From Chitinophaga sp. CF118 (GTDB lineage: Bacteria; Bacteroidota; Bacteroidia; Chitinophagales; Chitinophagaceae), in NCBI RefSeq assembly GCF_900112615.1, contig NZ_FOMK01000005.1, positions 124,001 through 188,000 of the forward strand: a stretch of DNA of 64,000 nt, read 5' to 3'. Of this stretch, positions 8,177 through 18,400 are shown piece by piece. Position 1 is the stretch's first letter; each line of letters starts with the position of its first letter. The translations under genes were made by a program, and so were the position numbers. The notes beneath the pieces were generated by a model, which was given only the letters and a program-made list of their open reading frames with translations, had not been told where the DNA came from and searched no databases.

Positions 8177-8554
8177 ATGGAATCATTATCGCCTAACATG
8201 TATGTGCATGACGTGAAAAGCACCATGGAATTCTATCAGATCTTAGGATTTAAGCCTGTTATGACTGTGCCCGAAAATGATGAACAACCCATCTGGGCAA
8301 TGATGAAGAATGGTAATGTCTCTCTGATGTTTGAGGCTTTCAAAAGCATTGAAGGTCGCTTACCTGAGATCAGCAGGCAAATGGGAGGCTCCTTCTTACT
8401 ATATTTAAATGTAAAAGATATCCGGGGCCTTTTTGAATCAATAAAGGGAAAAGTCACTGTACTCAGCGGATTGGAAACCACGTTTTACGGAGCCACGGAA
8501 TTCGTTATTAAAGATTGCAATGGATATGTACTGACCTTTGCAGAACATGAATAA
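8177..8554 (+). CDS. VOC family protein (glyoxalase/bleomycin-resistance fold)
   Basis: The 125-residue protein is a single vicinal-oxygen-chelate domain with two beta-alpha-beta-beta-beta units. The first begins MYVHDVKSTMEFYQILGF. The second begins LLYLNVKDIRGLFESIKG and ends with FVIKDCNGYVLTFAEH. A possible metal ligand Glu near the end and His near the start are present, but the enzyme or binding activity cannot be stated. It follows the AraC regulator and is closed by a terminator, so the pair may form a small detoxification unit. Confidence 0.85.
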   Translation: MESLSPNMYVHDVKSTMEFYQILGFKPVMTVPENDEQPIWAMMKNGNVSLMFEAFKSIEGRLPEISRQMGGSFLLYLNVKDIRGLFESIKGKVTVLSGLETTFYGATEFVIKDCNGYVLTFAEHE

Positions 8555-8570
8555 ACATGAAAATATCTCT

Positions 8571-8594
8571 CCCTGTCCCATTACCGGGACAGGG
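8571..8594 (+). terminator. Intrinsic terminator-like hairpin after the VOC gene
   Basis: CCCTGTCCC (8571-8579) pairs perfectly with GGGACAGGG (8586-8594) around a 6-base loop. The following tail is moderately T-rich. Confidence 0.7.
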
Positions 8595-8719
8595 GATTTC
8601 TTTATACCCCTCCAAGCCTGGATAAATCTTAAGTTGCTGTTAAATAGTTAGTTATATCCTATATATATGTTATAAAAACGTTATTTTGTTGTAAGGCAAC
8701 CCTTCTTATCTGCACGATT

Positions 8720-8750
8720 TTTGATCTAACCCTAAAAACTATTACTTTTA
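8720..8750 (+). promoter_or_regulatory. Candidate promoter of the first Ter/Jet operon
   Basis: A -33 TTTG (8720-8723) and TACTTTTA (8743-8750, one base off TAnnTTTG) are 19 bases apart. The transcription start would be near 8756, giving a leader of about 50 bases before the HAD gene. No other good promoter was found upstream of the operon. Confidence 0.45.
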
Positions 8751-8804
8751 ATAGGCAACAGCCGTCTTTCACAGACCTGCTTTACAACTAAACCCGATCA
8801 TTTA

Positions 8805-9503
8805 ATGAACAGTTATAAACACTTTTCATTCGACTTATGGCTAACTTTAATTAAATCTCATCCTTCTTTTAAACAGGAACGGAACAGGTTCTTCTATGAT
8901 AATTTTAATCAAAAGAATAAATCACTGGAAGAAGTAACCCGGATTTTCCGGCAGGTAGATTTGATGTGTAATGCGATTAATGAGAAAACGGGTAATAATC
9001 TGGAGGCAGAAGAAATGTACCTGATGGTAATTAGTGAAATGAACGATCATGAAAAGTCTTTTCACGATATAGACTTGTCTGCACTATACGATGAAATGGA
9101 ACAGCTGGTCTTTAAATATTTACCTGTTATCTACTGTGATAATACCTCCAGCGCATTGAGCCGGTTAAAACAATCCGGAAATAATACGCTCAGCCTTCTG
9201 AGCAATACTGCGTTTATTAAGGGACGAACACTAAGGGAAGTATTAAAAAGGCTGGAAATTCATCACTTATTTGACTTTCAGTTATATTCAGATGAAGTTG
9301 GAATGTCTAAACCCAATCAGGAACTATTCCAGCTTATGATAAGAACAGTAACTTCGCACAGAAACGAAGAGAGCATTCAATTAAACGAGATCATTCATAT
9401 TGGGGATAATATTAAAGCGGATATTGAAGGCGGTAGCATTGCCGGTATCAGCACACTCTTAATAAATTCAAATAATAAAAGTATTTTAAGTTTGTTTAAC
9501 TAA
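8805..9503 (+). CDS. HAD superfamily hydrolase, first gene of Ter/Jet operon
   Basis: The protein has 232 residues. Motif I is FDLWLTL: the nucleophile Asp is present (residue 9), but the usual second Asp is Trp, as in some HAD IA members. A helical cap follows (about residues 20-110). Motif II is LLSNTAF, motif III the Lys of GMSKPNQELF, and motif IV HIGDNIKADIEGG. The replacement of the general acid suggests altered or weak phosphatase activity. Known Ter systems often include HAD enzymes thought to act on a nucleoside-like metabolite. The stop is 21 bases before the first TerD gene, so it belongs to the operon. Confidence 0.85.
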   Translation: MNSYKHFSFDLWLTLIKSHPSFKQERNRFFYDNFNQKNKSLEEVTRIFRQVDLMCNAINEKTGNNLEAEEMYLMVISEMNDHEKSFHDIDLSALYDEMEQLVFKYLPVIYCDNTSSALSRLKQSGNNTLSLLSNTAFIKGRTLREVLKRLEIHHLFDFQLYSDEVGMSKPNQELFQLMIRTVTSHRNEESIQLNEIIHIGDNIKADIEGGSIAGISTLLINSNNKSILSLFN

Positions 9504-9524
9504 AATTTTTAAAGCAAAGATTAT

Positions 9525-10079
9525 ATGGCAATTAACTTACAAAAGGGACAAAGAGAATCAATCAATTCTCCAAAATTTACAATTGGTCTGGGTTGGGATA
9601 CAAACAATTCTTCCACGGGTACCAGCTTCGACCTTGATGCATCAGTTTTCATTCTCGGTGAAAATAAAAAGATACTTTCTGATCAACACTTTATTTTTTA
9701 TAACAACGCTAAATCTCCCGGAGGTGCCGTAGAACATACCGGTGATAACCTCACAGGTGAAGGTGCTGGCGATGACGAACAAATCATTGTAGACCTTTCC
9801 AAAATCGATGCACAGGCTACTGAAATATGCGTAGTAGTAACTATTCATGAAGCGGAAAGCAGAAGGCAGAACTTTGGCCAGGTAAGAAATTCATTCGTTC
9901 GCATCTTTGATTCAGCTTCAAATGAAGTACTCCTGAAATACGAACTGGAAGAAGATTTCTCAATTGAAACAGCAGTAGAATTCGGCAGGATTTATAAACG
10001 CAATAATGAATGGAAATTTGAAGCAGTAGGTGTAGGTATGAAAGGTGGATTGCAGGATTATTTAAATAAATATAACTAA
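9525..10079 (+). CDS. TerD family protein (tellurium resistance/stress, Ca-binding)
   Basis: The 184-residue protein is a single TerD domain. It starts with NLQKGQR and carries the two acidic loops of the family: FDLDAS at residues 35-40 and GDNLTGEGAGDDEQI at 73-87. RQNFGQVRNSFVRI follows at about 114-127. These loops bind calcium in characterised TerD proteins. It acts in the cytoplasm or at the membrane as part of Ter stress complexes; the true substrate need not be tellurite. It resembles the TerD protein at 58154 closely, including 22 identical bases near the start codon. It is 18 bases upstream of the next TerD gene. Confidence 0.95.
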   Translation: MAINLQKGQRESINSPKFTIGLGWDTNNSSTGTSFDLDASVFILGENKKILSDQHFIFYNNAKSPGGAVEHTGDNLTGEGAGDDEQIIVDLSKIDAQATEICVVVTIHEAESRRQNFGQVRNSFVRIFDSASNEVLLKYELEEDFSIETAVEFGRIYKRNNEWKFEAVGVGMKGGLQDYLNKYN

Positions 10080-10097
10080 CCCTAAAAAAATATTAGC

Positions 10098-10712
10098 ATG
10101 GCTATCAATCTTCAGAAAGGTCAGAGAATATCGCTTGAAAAAAGCAATGGTACAAAACTGCAGTATGTTTGTGTAGGAATCAATTGGGGCGCAATTGAAA
10201 AGAAAGCCATGTTTGGTCTTTCCAAAACAAAAGAAGCCGTAGATCTGGATGCCAGTTGCGCATTATTTAACGAGCAGAAACAACCACTGGAAGTTGTATA
10301 CTTTGGTAACCTGAGATCAAAAGATAATTCAGTAATACACAGTGGTGATGATCTTACCGGTGATGTAAATGGTGATGATGGTTTGGATAATGAAGTAATT
10401 ACACTTGATTTTTCCCGCCTGAATCCTGCAGTGAGTTATGTAGCTTTCGTACTGAATAGCTTCAGAGGGCACGATTTCGGATCTATTCCATTTGCTTCTA
10501 TCCGCATTTACGAAGGTACTCCTACCAGAGTTACCGAAGTATTTGCGAAATACGATATTGCACATGATGCCGCTTTTGCAGGACATGTTTCCATGATCAT
10601 GGGCGTGTTTTATAAAAAGAACGGGGAATGGAAATTCAATGCAATAGGCGAAGCAACTAAAGATAAAAAGTTACAGGAAACTGTTGACACAGTTACACAG
10701 AACTATTTATAA
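10098..10712 (+). CDS. TerD family protein, TerZ-like
   Basis: The 204-residue protein is a TerD domain with the longer first half typical of TerZ-like members (GINWGAIEKKAMFG). The acidic loops are VDLDAS (48-53) and GDDLTGDVNGDDGLDNE (83-99). The Asn-Gly-Asp-Asp insertion makes the second loop longer than in its neighbour. It begins with nearly the same MAINLQKGQR sequence, which shows duplication. It is 18 bases from both flanking genes, in the middle of the operon. Confidence 0.94.
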   Translation: MAINLQKGQRISLEKSNGTKLQYVCVGINWGAIEKKAMFGLSKTKEAVDLDASCALFNEQKQPLEVVYFGNLRSKDNSVIHSGDDLTGDVNGDDGLDNEVITLDFSRLNPAVSYVAFVLNSFRGHDFGSIPFASIRIYEGTPTRVTEVFAKYDIAHDAAFAGHVSMIMGVFYKKNGEWKFNAIGEATKDKKLQETVDTVTQNYL

Positions 10713-10730
10713 CCGTACTAAAAATACCTT

Positions 10731-11828
10731 ATGGAAAATAATCCCAATAACACAGAGCTCGTTGTTTCCCATCCCAGGTTGGATAAAGAGGGAAATGTTG
10801 ATCTTACTGTAGTAACGCCGGATGATGCCAAAAAATACGGTGAGATAAGCAAAAACCTGGTGCCAGGTGATGTGAACTCAATCCTGAACTATGGCACGGA
10901 AGTACAAAACTCAATGGAGAAGTACAGTAATGAGTTTCTCACATCTGTACGCACATTTAACTCCGGTGAAGTAGGTGGACTGATTAACGATTTGCTGGGT
11001 GAACTGAATTATATTGATGTTGATGAACTGGAACAGGGTGGTTTCAAACAACTACTGTCTAAAATACCATTCCTGAAAAAGATGGTATTTGATGCAAAGA
11101 AACTCTTCCAGAAATATGATACAGTTGTTAGTAACATCGATAAAATTACTAACAAGATTAAAGCCGGTAGAATTAATTCTATAAAGGATAACAGCTCCCT
11201 CCAAACAATGTTTGACAGTAATGTAAATTACATTAAACAAATGGAAGACCTGATCATCTCCGGTCATATCAAATATAAAGAACTGAGTGAGAAGCTGGCC
11301 GAAATGGAAGCAAATTCTGCCAACTATAACGATTATGAAATTGCCGATCTGCGCGATTATACTATCCGGCTGGACAAGCGCCTGGCTGATATGAAGATTG
11401 TAAGGTTCATCATGATGCAATCACTCGCTCAGATAAGAGTAGTACAGAATAATAATACCTCTATTGCTGAAAAAGCACAGTCTATTGTTTCTACTACTAT
11501 TCCTGTATGGAAAAATCAGCTCACTATTGCCGTTGCTCTGCAAAGACAAAAGGCTAATGTGGAAATGCAGAAAAAGATCTCCGATACTACCAATACTATC
11601 TTACAGAAGAATGCAGAAATGCTCAGACAGAATAGTATTGACGTAGCGAGAGAAAATGAAAAGACAGTTGTTTCCATTGATACTTTGAAACGTACTACGC
11701 AATCACTGATCGAAACACTGAATGAAGTGAAGAAAATTCACGAACAGGGTACCGAGAACAGAAGATTGCTGGATACAGAATTACAAAGCCTGGAAACCGA
11801 ATTGAAGAAGAACGTAACTAATGTTTAA
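10731..11828 (+). CDS. Toxic anion resistance protein, TelA/KlaA family
   Basis: The 365-residue protein is almost wholly helical, with long coiled-coil segments. It has the TelA hallmarks: a helix ending GGLINDLLGELNYIDVDELE, then FLKKMVFDAKKLFQKYDTV, and later RLADMKIVRFIMMQSLAQIR and IPVWKNQLTIAVALQRQK. TelA proteins are cytosolic partners of Ter modules and have been tied to resistance to tellurite and cell-wall antibiotics; the mechanism is unknown. It lies 18 bases after TerZ-like and 13 bases before an unknown protein, so translation is probably coupled within the operon. Confidence 0.93.
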   Translation: MENNPNNTELVVSHPRLDKEGNVDLTVVTPDDAKKYGEISKNLVPGDVNSILNYGTEVQNSMEKYSNEFLTSVRTFNSGEVGGLINDLLGELNYIDVDELEQGGFKQLLSKIPFLKKMVFDAKKLFQKYDTVVSNIDKITNKIKAGRINSIKDNSSLQTMFDSNVNYIKQMEDLIISGHIKYKELSEKLAEMEANSANYNDYEIADLRDYTIRLDKRLADMKIVRFIMMQSLAQIRVVQNNNTSIAEKAQSIVSTTIPVWKNQLTIAVALQRQKANVEMQKKISDTTNTILQKNAEMLRQNSIDVARENEKTVVSIDTLKRTTQSLIETLNEVKKIHEQGTENRRLLDTELQSLETELKKNVTNV

Positions 11829-11841
11829 GCAGGAGTAGAAG

Positions 11842-12804
11842 ATGGATGACAATGTGGCTATATTACTAAGGGATTCAAATAAAATAATCAGCAAACTACA
11901 GTTGCTGTCTGTTTTCTTTGAAGAGGACGTGATTTATAAAATCTATCTCCGGACACAGGTAATTCATAAATTATTTGAGAATAACCCGGACCTGGATATT
12001 AATAAACTGGAGTTATTCCATCTTCAATACACTTCTACAATAGTTGAACTGCTTAAGAAAATTAAAGCATCCAATGAAAGAAATATCAGCATTCTGTTAG
12101 ATGAAATTCATCTGAACAAAGAACTGATAGATAATATAGAAGATTCTGTATTCACTGAAAAGAATTTCAACCTGGATAAACAACGGCAGGCACTAAAAGT
12201 CAATTTATCACTAAGGAAACTATACCAGATTCTCTCCGATAATACGGACGAAGATCCATTTTCTAAAAATATAAATGCTTTCAGTGCCCGCTTTTCTGCG
12301 GATTTCTATTATGATATTCCCTGGGCATTATTCGAGGAACTCACTACATACAATCCCAAAGAAGTATACAGGAACTCACATGCTACTATTCAGCGAAAGC
12401 TGATGGGCGTTCTGTGTAAAACTGATTTTAAAAGCGAATTCATTTGCGGATTGGCTTCAAGTCATTTAGTACTTGAAATATATAAACTGCTTGAGGAAGA
12501 TAAACATTTCCTGTTCCTGCCATCAAGAAATGTATTCCTGTTTTGCGACCTGTCTAAAATAAATGGGATTGACTGGTCTAACACCATGTCTAAAAAAGCA
12601 AGACTGAAACAGGAATTGATGGATAAGAACGACCAGTTACAAAGCGCTGCAAATATTACAAAGACCACCATACCAGATGAAATTAAAAATCTGATCAAAG
12701 ATTACTACGATAAGATTGATGATGTGAACTTTCTGCAGAATATCAGCAACTTCGACGTACAAGCCAATATCCTTAAATCTATGTTGAATACAAACAGTAT
12801 TTAA
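11842..12804 (+). CDS. Unknown helical protein of the Ter/Jet operon
   Basis: The protein has 320 residues and I recognise no family. It is Lys/Asn/Ile/Leu-rich and appears wholly helical, with coiled-coil-like stretches (HLNKELIDNIEDSVFTEK; KARLKQELMDKNDQLQSA). A more globular middle part contains DFYYDIPWALFEELTTYNPK and SSHLVLEIYKLLEEDKHFLF. There is no signal peptide or membrane segment, and no nuclease, ATPase or zinc motif is visible. It is fixed in the operon between TelA (13 bases) and the methyltransferase (12 bases), so it is likely a structural partner of TelA or the TerD proteins. Confidence 0.8.
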   Translation: MDDNVAILLRDSNKIISKLQLLSVFFEEDVIYKIYLRTQVIHKLFENNPDLDINKLELFHLQYTSTIVELLKKIKASNERNISILLDEIHLNKELIDNIEDSVFTEKNFNLDKQRQALKVNLSLRKLYQILSDNTDEDPFSKNINAFSARFSADFYYDIPWALFEELTTYNPKEVYRNSHATIQRKLMGVLCKTDFKSEFICGLASSHLVLEIYKLLEEDKHFLFLPSRNVFLFCDLSKINGIDWSNTMSKKARLKQELMDKNDQLQSAANITKTTIPDEIKNLIKDYYDKIDDVNFLQNISNFDVQANILKSMLNTNSI

Positions 12805-12816
12805 CAGCAACTATAG

Positions 12817-13341
12817 ATGGAATTAAACGACGCTATACAATTGATCCAATGTGATCAGCTTTCTCAAACACAAATATCCAACTGGGCCGATTTAGGGTGC
12901 GGCCAGGGACTATTTACAGCCGCTCTATCACATTTTCTGCCGCCGGGAAGCCAGATCTATGCAGTAGATCAAAAGCCGCCTGTTACTGTCAAAGGAGTGA
13001 AAACAGGGGTGCCGGTAACCATACAAAGATCCGACTTCATAAATGATCCGTTCACTTTTAAGCAGTTAGACGGGATTATTATTGCCAATGCACTGCATTA
13101 TGTAAGGAATAAGGAGAGCTTTATTAAGAAGATAAAGGATTGTATGAAGCCGGAGGGCATTTTACTGGTGGTAGAGTATGATACGGATCAACCGGTTCCT
13201 GCCTGGGTGCCATACCCAACAAGTTATAAAACACTGCAACAATTGTTTGAGAGCCAGGGATATACCCACATAAACAAATTGCAGGAAAGACCTTCCGTTT
13301 ACGGACGTGCTAACATATATGCTGCACTTATCCACAGGTAG
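12817..13341 (+). CDS. Class I SAM-dependent methyltransferase
   Basis: The 174-residue protein is a minimal class I methyltransferase. Motif I is WADLGCGQGLFTAAL (about residues 23-37), the acidic residue ending strand 2 is in IYAVDQKP, motif IV is LDGIIIANALHYV, and the late strand is GILLVVEYDTDQP. It has no extra target-recognition domain, so a small molecule or a protein is more likely than DNA as substrate. It lies 12 bases after the unknown gene and 48 bases before the JetA-like gene, the largest gap in the operon but without a terminator. Confidence 0.88.
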   Translation: MELNDAIQLIQCDQLSQTQISNWADLGCGQGLFTAALSHFLPPGSQIYAVDQKPPVTVKGVKTGVPVTIQRSDFINDPFTFKQLDGIIIANALHYVRNKESFIKKIKDCMKPEGILLVVEYDTDQPVPAWVPYPTSYKTLQQLFESQGYTHINKLQERPSVYGRANIYAALIHR

Positions 13342-13389
13342 GACTTATTCTCCTGTTTTTTCTCCAAATTACACTCTCTTATAGAATGT

Positions 13390-14856
13390 ATGAATAAAAA
13401 AGACCTTTATTGGCTAATATCCTCATCGCCGGCAATACAAATGTTGCGCCTGCGTAATACGCAATGGATATTACCGTTCTTATATAATATTTTCAAAGAA
13501 GAGAATAGGTTTTCTATTCCGGAGCCAAAACTGATACAGCTTCTGGCAGAAGAGCTTGGCTCGCATGAAGATGGTACGGAAGATCTGGAGGAAGCAAAGA
13601 TTGGTTTTGGAGAAGATGAGGAGGCCCGTAGCCGGAAATATATCCTTAACTGGGTCCAGAAGAGAATCTTACAGGATCTGCCGGATACAGAAGGAAATAC
13701 ACAGTACCAGCTAAGTGCACACACGGAAAAGGTTTTACAATGGATGCAGAATTTACAGCTGCGCCAGCATGTGGGTACAGAAAGCCGCTTTAAACTTCTC
13801 TTTAACTCACTGAGGGATATCGTTGAAAATACAGAAGATGACAGAAGTAAAAGACTTGAAATATTAAAGAACAGGAAAGCCGAGATTGAAAAAGAAATCA
13901 AAGCAATTGAGCTGGGGGTTATTCCTGAACGCTATAATAATGCCCAGGTAGAAGAACGTCTGGAACTGTTCACAAGACTCTGTTATGAACTGATCAGCGA
14001 CTTCCGTGAAGTGGAAGACAATTTCAAACAGATCCACCGTTCTATTGTGGAACAGCATACTAAAGCTGAACAGAATAAAGGCGCTATTATAGGATTTGCA
14101 TTCGAAGCATACGATTCCTTAAGAAACAGTAACCAGGGAAAAAGCTTCTATGCTTTCTGGGACTTCCTCATATCAAGAGAAGGTAATGAAGACTGGAAAG
14201 AACTCACCATTCAGTTGTCGCAGGTGCTGGCAGATAGAAAGATTGAGAATGACGAATACTTCTTACAAAACATTAAATCATTACTGTTAGAACAAGGTAG
14301 AACAGTATATGATGCAAATGATAAGATGGCAGAAAAACTCAGCCGTATTATCTCTGAAAAAGAAATAGCCAGACACAGACGTTTACGTAAACAGATTAAT
14401 GGTATCAAGGAATTAGTGTTCGACCTGATAGATAATGATAAAGTGAATTCCGGTATCACACTGGAAGATAGTGCCGACATAAAAATGGTCATGGACAGGA
14501 AGATGATGCTGGAACAGAAGAAAGGTGTTGCCGAAGTGAAACAACCTGTTACAACTACCGAGAAGATTGAAGACATTACGCGGTTCAGCCGCTTACTGGC
14601 TTCCAATTATATTAACAAGAAACAATTATGGCAGAAGGTGGAAGATGTATTAAAAGAACGGGATACTGCTACATTGAAAGAAGTGCTGGAATGTACACCG
14701 CTTGAACAGGGACTTGCAGAAATTATCGGGTACTATGACTTTCTGCGTGAAAAAGGAGGCCGGGTATTAATAATGAAAAATACCACAGAGCTGATTCCTT
14801 TGAATCCGGAACAGACAAAATTTGTAGAAGTACCTTATTTATTGTTCACTAAATAA
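13390..14856 (+). CDS. jetA: JetA-like protein (DUF3375, MukF/kleisin-like)
   Basis: The 488-residue protein has the DUF3375 pattern. It begins with a winged-helix-like segment (SSPAIQMLRLRNTQWILPFL) and ends with a second one after residue 430. Helical coiled coil lies between, and the middle holds KSFYAFWDFLISR. DUF3375 proteins are the kleisin subunits (JetA, MksF, EptA) of Wadjet-type SMC complexes and bridge the two heads of the SMC dimer. The gene is 7 bases before the DUF4194 gene. The symbol is by family and order; function as a plasmid-defence protein is not shown. Confidence 0.88.
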   Translation: MNKKDLYWLISSSPAIQMLRLRNTQWILPFLYNIFKEENRFSIPEPKLIQLLAEELGSHEDGTEDLEEAKIGFGEDEEARSRKYILNWVQKRILQDLPDTEGNTQYQLSAHTEKVLQWMQNLQLRQHVGTESRFKLLFNSLRDIVENTEDDRSKRLEILKNRKAEIEKEIKAIELGVIPERYNNAQVEERLELFTRLCYELISDFREVEDNFKQIHRSIVEQHTKAEQNKGAIIGFAFEAYDSLRNSNQGKSFYAFWDFLISREGNEDWKELTIQLSQVLADRKIENDEYFLQNIKSLLLEQGRTVYDANDKMAEKLSRIISEKEIARHRRLRKQINGIKELVFDLIDNDKVNSGITLEDSADIKMVMDRKMMLEQKKGVAEVKQPVTTTEKIEDITRFSRLLASNYINKKQLWQKVEDVLKERDTATLKEVLECTPLEQGLAEIIGYYDFLREKGGRVLIMKNTTELIPLNPEQTKFVEVPYLLFTK

Positions 14857-14863
14857 TAATAAC

Positions 14864-15436
14864 ATGAGCACTCCCAATAAAATATTGCCTTATGCTGCGG
14901 TTGTTGTTAAATTGCTGAAAGGGCCCGTAGAATATGTAGATAAAGGTATCTGGGAAAAACTCCTGCAATTCAAAGTTGAACTGACAGGGTTTCTCCAGCA
15001 ATTAGGATTAATGCTGGTACTGGATGAACAGGATGGTTTTGCATTTGTAAAACATTCCCTGTCTGAAGATGAAGAGGCTTATGTAAGCTGGGTGCAGCGG
15101 CGTTCGTATACTTATGAGGAAAGTATTATGCTGGTACTGCTCCGGGAAATGATGGCAGAATTTGAAATTAGTGAGTCTTCTTCCCGTGAATTAATTAAAA
15201 AAAGACGGGAGATAAAAGAATATGCTGAACTCTTTTTTAAAGAAGGTGCAAGTCGTATTAAGTTCTTAAAAGAAATAGACAGACTGATCGATAAAGTGGA
15301 AGAAAATGGATTCCTGCAACGAATAGAAAATCATGAAGTGCTGGATGAACAGAAGTTCAGGATCAGGAAAATTATAAAAGCCAAGGTTGATAGTGAGGTA
15401 TTGGAAAACTTCCATCAGCAATTGATAGCACATTAA
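14864..15436 (+). CDS. jetB: JetB-like protein (DUF4194, MukE/KITE-like)
   Basis: The 190-residue protein matches DUF4194. It has an N-terminal ILPYAAVVVKLLKGPVEYVD, then FLQQLGLMLVLDEQDGFAFV and two winged-helix segments. These are the KITE subunits (JetB, MksE) that bind the kleisin JetA. The length agrees with the family (about 180-220). It is 7 bases after jetA and 16 bases before jetC, in the order A-B-C known from Wadjet operons. Confidence 0.88.
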   Translation: MSTPNKILPYAAVVVKLLKGPVEYVDKGIWEKLLQFKVELTGFLQQLGLMLVLDEQDGFAFVKHSLSEDEEAYVSWVQRRSYTYEESIMLVLLREMMAEFEISESSSRELIKKRREIKEYAELFFKEGASRIKFLKEIDRLIDKVEENGFLQRIENHEVLDEQKFRIRKIIKAKVDSEVLENFHQQLIAH

Positions 15437-15452
15437 AATATCAGGCCTACAG

Positions 15453-18400
15453 ATGCAATTAAACGTTTTTAATACTGATAATCAAAAGAGTGGTTTTCGC
15501 CTTCAATATATCGAAATATTTAACTGGGGAACTTTTGATGAGCATATCCATACAATAAAACCGGGCGGGGAAACCAGCCTGCTTACAGGTGCTAATGGTA
15601 GTGGTAAAACTACTTTCATAGATGCATTGCTTACGCTGATAGTACCTGAGAAGAGATATCGTTTTTATAATCAGAGTAGTGGTAGTGAGAAGAAAGGTGA
15701 CCGTACAGAAGACTCCTACGTAATGGGAGGTTATGGTATGATCAACAGTGATGCTACCGGCGCTACAAAGACCTTATACCTTAGAGAGAATAAAGAAGAA
15801 GCATACAGCATTTTACTGGCGAATTTCGCAAATGAGGCAGAACAGGCTGTTACACTTTTCCAGGTAAGATACTTCTCAAACGGAGATATGAAAAAGGTGT
15901 TCGGGATTGCACATAAATCCCTGCACATTGAGGATGACTTTAAACCATTCGATCTTAGCGGAGGCTGGAAACGCCGCATAGATCAGAACTATAACAAAGG
16001 GAACCGTAAGCAGGTAGAGTGGTTCGATGCTGCCAGTAAATATGCATTGCGCCTCGTAGATGCACTGGGTATGCAAAGCATTCAGGCTTTGCAGTTGTTT
16101 AACCAAACCGTTGGTATAAAGGTATTGGGCAACCTGGATGATTTTATCCGGATGCACATGCTGGAGCCGCGTAATATGGAAGATCAGTTTCAGGATCTGA
16201 AGAAACATTTGACTACCCTAATGGATGCTCAACGGAATATTGAAAAGGCAGAGGAACAAATCCGTCTGTTAGAGCCAGTGGGTGAGCATCATAAAAACTT
16301 CCATCAGCTACAGTCCGAAATTATACAGCTAAAACAGGAGCTTGAAATATCTGCTATATGGAACAGCTTTACTAAAAATCAATTGCTGACACAAACCCTG
16401 CAGGATCGTCGGCAGCATACTACCGTATTATTAAAGAAAATAGAAGAAGCAAAAGCGTTTCAGAATGAGTTGCTGGAAAAGGAACGCATCACCAGAAACC
16501 TGCTGGAACAGAATAAAGCAGGACAACGTTTGCAACAACTGGAAGCAGACATCCAGGAATTAAAAAAGAAGAAGACCTTAACAGAAGAAAGCCTGAACCA
16601 GTTCAATGAATGGTGCACTGCTTTAAATCTGAAGGAAGAAGAAATTCAGGATGAGGCTACCTATCAGCGGCTCCTGAAAGAAGTGAACAGAACCATCTTA
16701 AAACTGGAAACTGAACAGCGCCTGAATGAAGAGGATGAATACAGTGCTAAAAGAATCAAAGAACAATCGGAAGGAGAGAAAGAGGGACTGGAAAGAGAAA
16801 TAGAAGGATTACATCAGTCTAAGAATAATATCCCCGGTCACCTTGTTAATCTGCGAAAGGAAATTTGTAACAATCTGAAGATTGATGTGAATGAGATCCT
16901 GTTTGCTGGAGAACTGGCGCAGGTGAGAACAGATAGCCTGGAGTGGCAGCCTGCATTGGAGAAACTGTTGCATTCATTCTCATTGAGGTTACTGGTGCCT
17001 GAAAAACATTACAAAAAGGTAACTTCTTATGTGAACAACAATAATCTGCGTACACGACTGGTATATTACCAGATCAGAGATGCAGCACTTGAATTATATC
17101 CGGAAGACAATACTGTATATCACAAACTGGAGTTTCATCCGGAGCATAAGCTGAGTAAGTGGGTACAACAACAAATTATTCAGCAGTACAGTTATACATG
17201 TGTAAATGACGAAAAATCTTTACAGCGGTATGATATGGCAATTACTATCGATGGGCTGACAAAGAACAGGGAAAGGCATGAGAAAGATGACCGTTCCGGT
17301 AGTAACGATGCTTCACGATATGTGATGGGCTGGAATAATGAAAAGAAAAAGGATGCCCTGATTACACGGAGAAATAAACTGAACGAACAGATCGTTGCTT
17401 CCAATGATATCCTGCAAACCAGTCGTAATAGATCTACCCGTTTACAGAAGCAGTTTTATGCCGCAGGGAGGATTAAAGAACACAAAGGCTTCGATGAAAT
17501 CAATACCGCTAAGATCAATAAAACAATCCGTAAAGCGGAAGAACAGATCCTTTCACTCAGAGATGAGAATAAGGAACTGGATGCATTGAAAGTACAACTG
17601 CTGGATATTGAACTGCAAAAGGTGACTAATCAGGATCAGCAAACTACATTGATCCGGGAGGAAGCATTGGAGCAGAATGGTATTTCCGAAATGGAAAAGG
17701 AGCAGGAGGCGCTGCAGCATTTACTGCAACATATCACTACAAGTGATAAGGATGAACTGTTACAGTTTCAGCAACATCACAGCAATGAATTAGGCAATGT
17801 AACACTGGAAAATATCAGCAGTATTTACAGATCATTACGTGAATCCAAAGAAGCGAATCTGAAGCGTGCCGATGATGCCAGTCATAAGGAAGAAGTACAA
17901 TTGAGCAGAAGTATTAACAGGCTGAAGAATCCATCGCCTGAATTATTACAGAAGTTCCCCGACTGGATAGCAGATGTTCATTCACTGTCGGACGATGCTA
18001 AATATGCGAACGAGTATATTGAATGGATGGCGAAACTTTCTGAGGATAATTTGCCTAAATACAAGAAGGACTTTGAGAGCTTTATCAATATTACCATCAC
18101 ATATAAAATAGGTGGATTGAATGAAGAGATGGAGAAGTGGGAGAGAGATATCAGTAATACCATTCAGAAGCTGAACCAGTCGTTAAGCGGAATCAACTTC
18201 AACCGTTTGCCGGATACTTATATTCAGTTGGGACGGAAACCATTGGCTGCAGGTACAGAAGTAAAGGAATTCAGAACCCGCTTACTGGATGCCTTGCCAC
18301 AGGATGCCAACTGGCAACAGAGTAGCTTTGAGGATAAGGCATCGCATTTCAGGGAGAAGGTACAACCGCTGATAACTGCATTGGACGAAAGTGAGGCATA

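Noticed and set aside
13407..14606. Several minus-strand frames inside the JetA gene
   Set aside because: They are Ser/Leu/Phe-rich shadows of Glu/Lys-rich coiled coil in the real gene.
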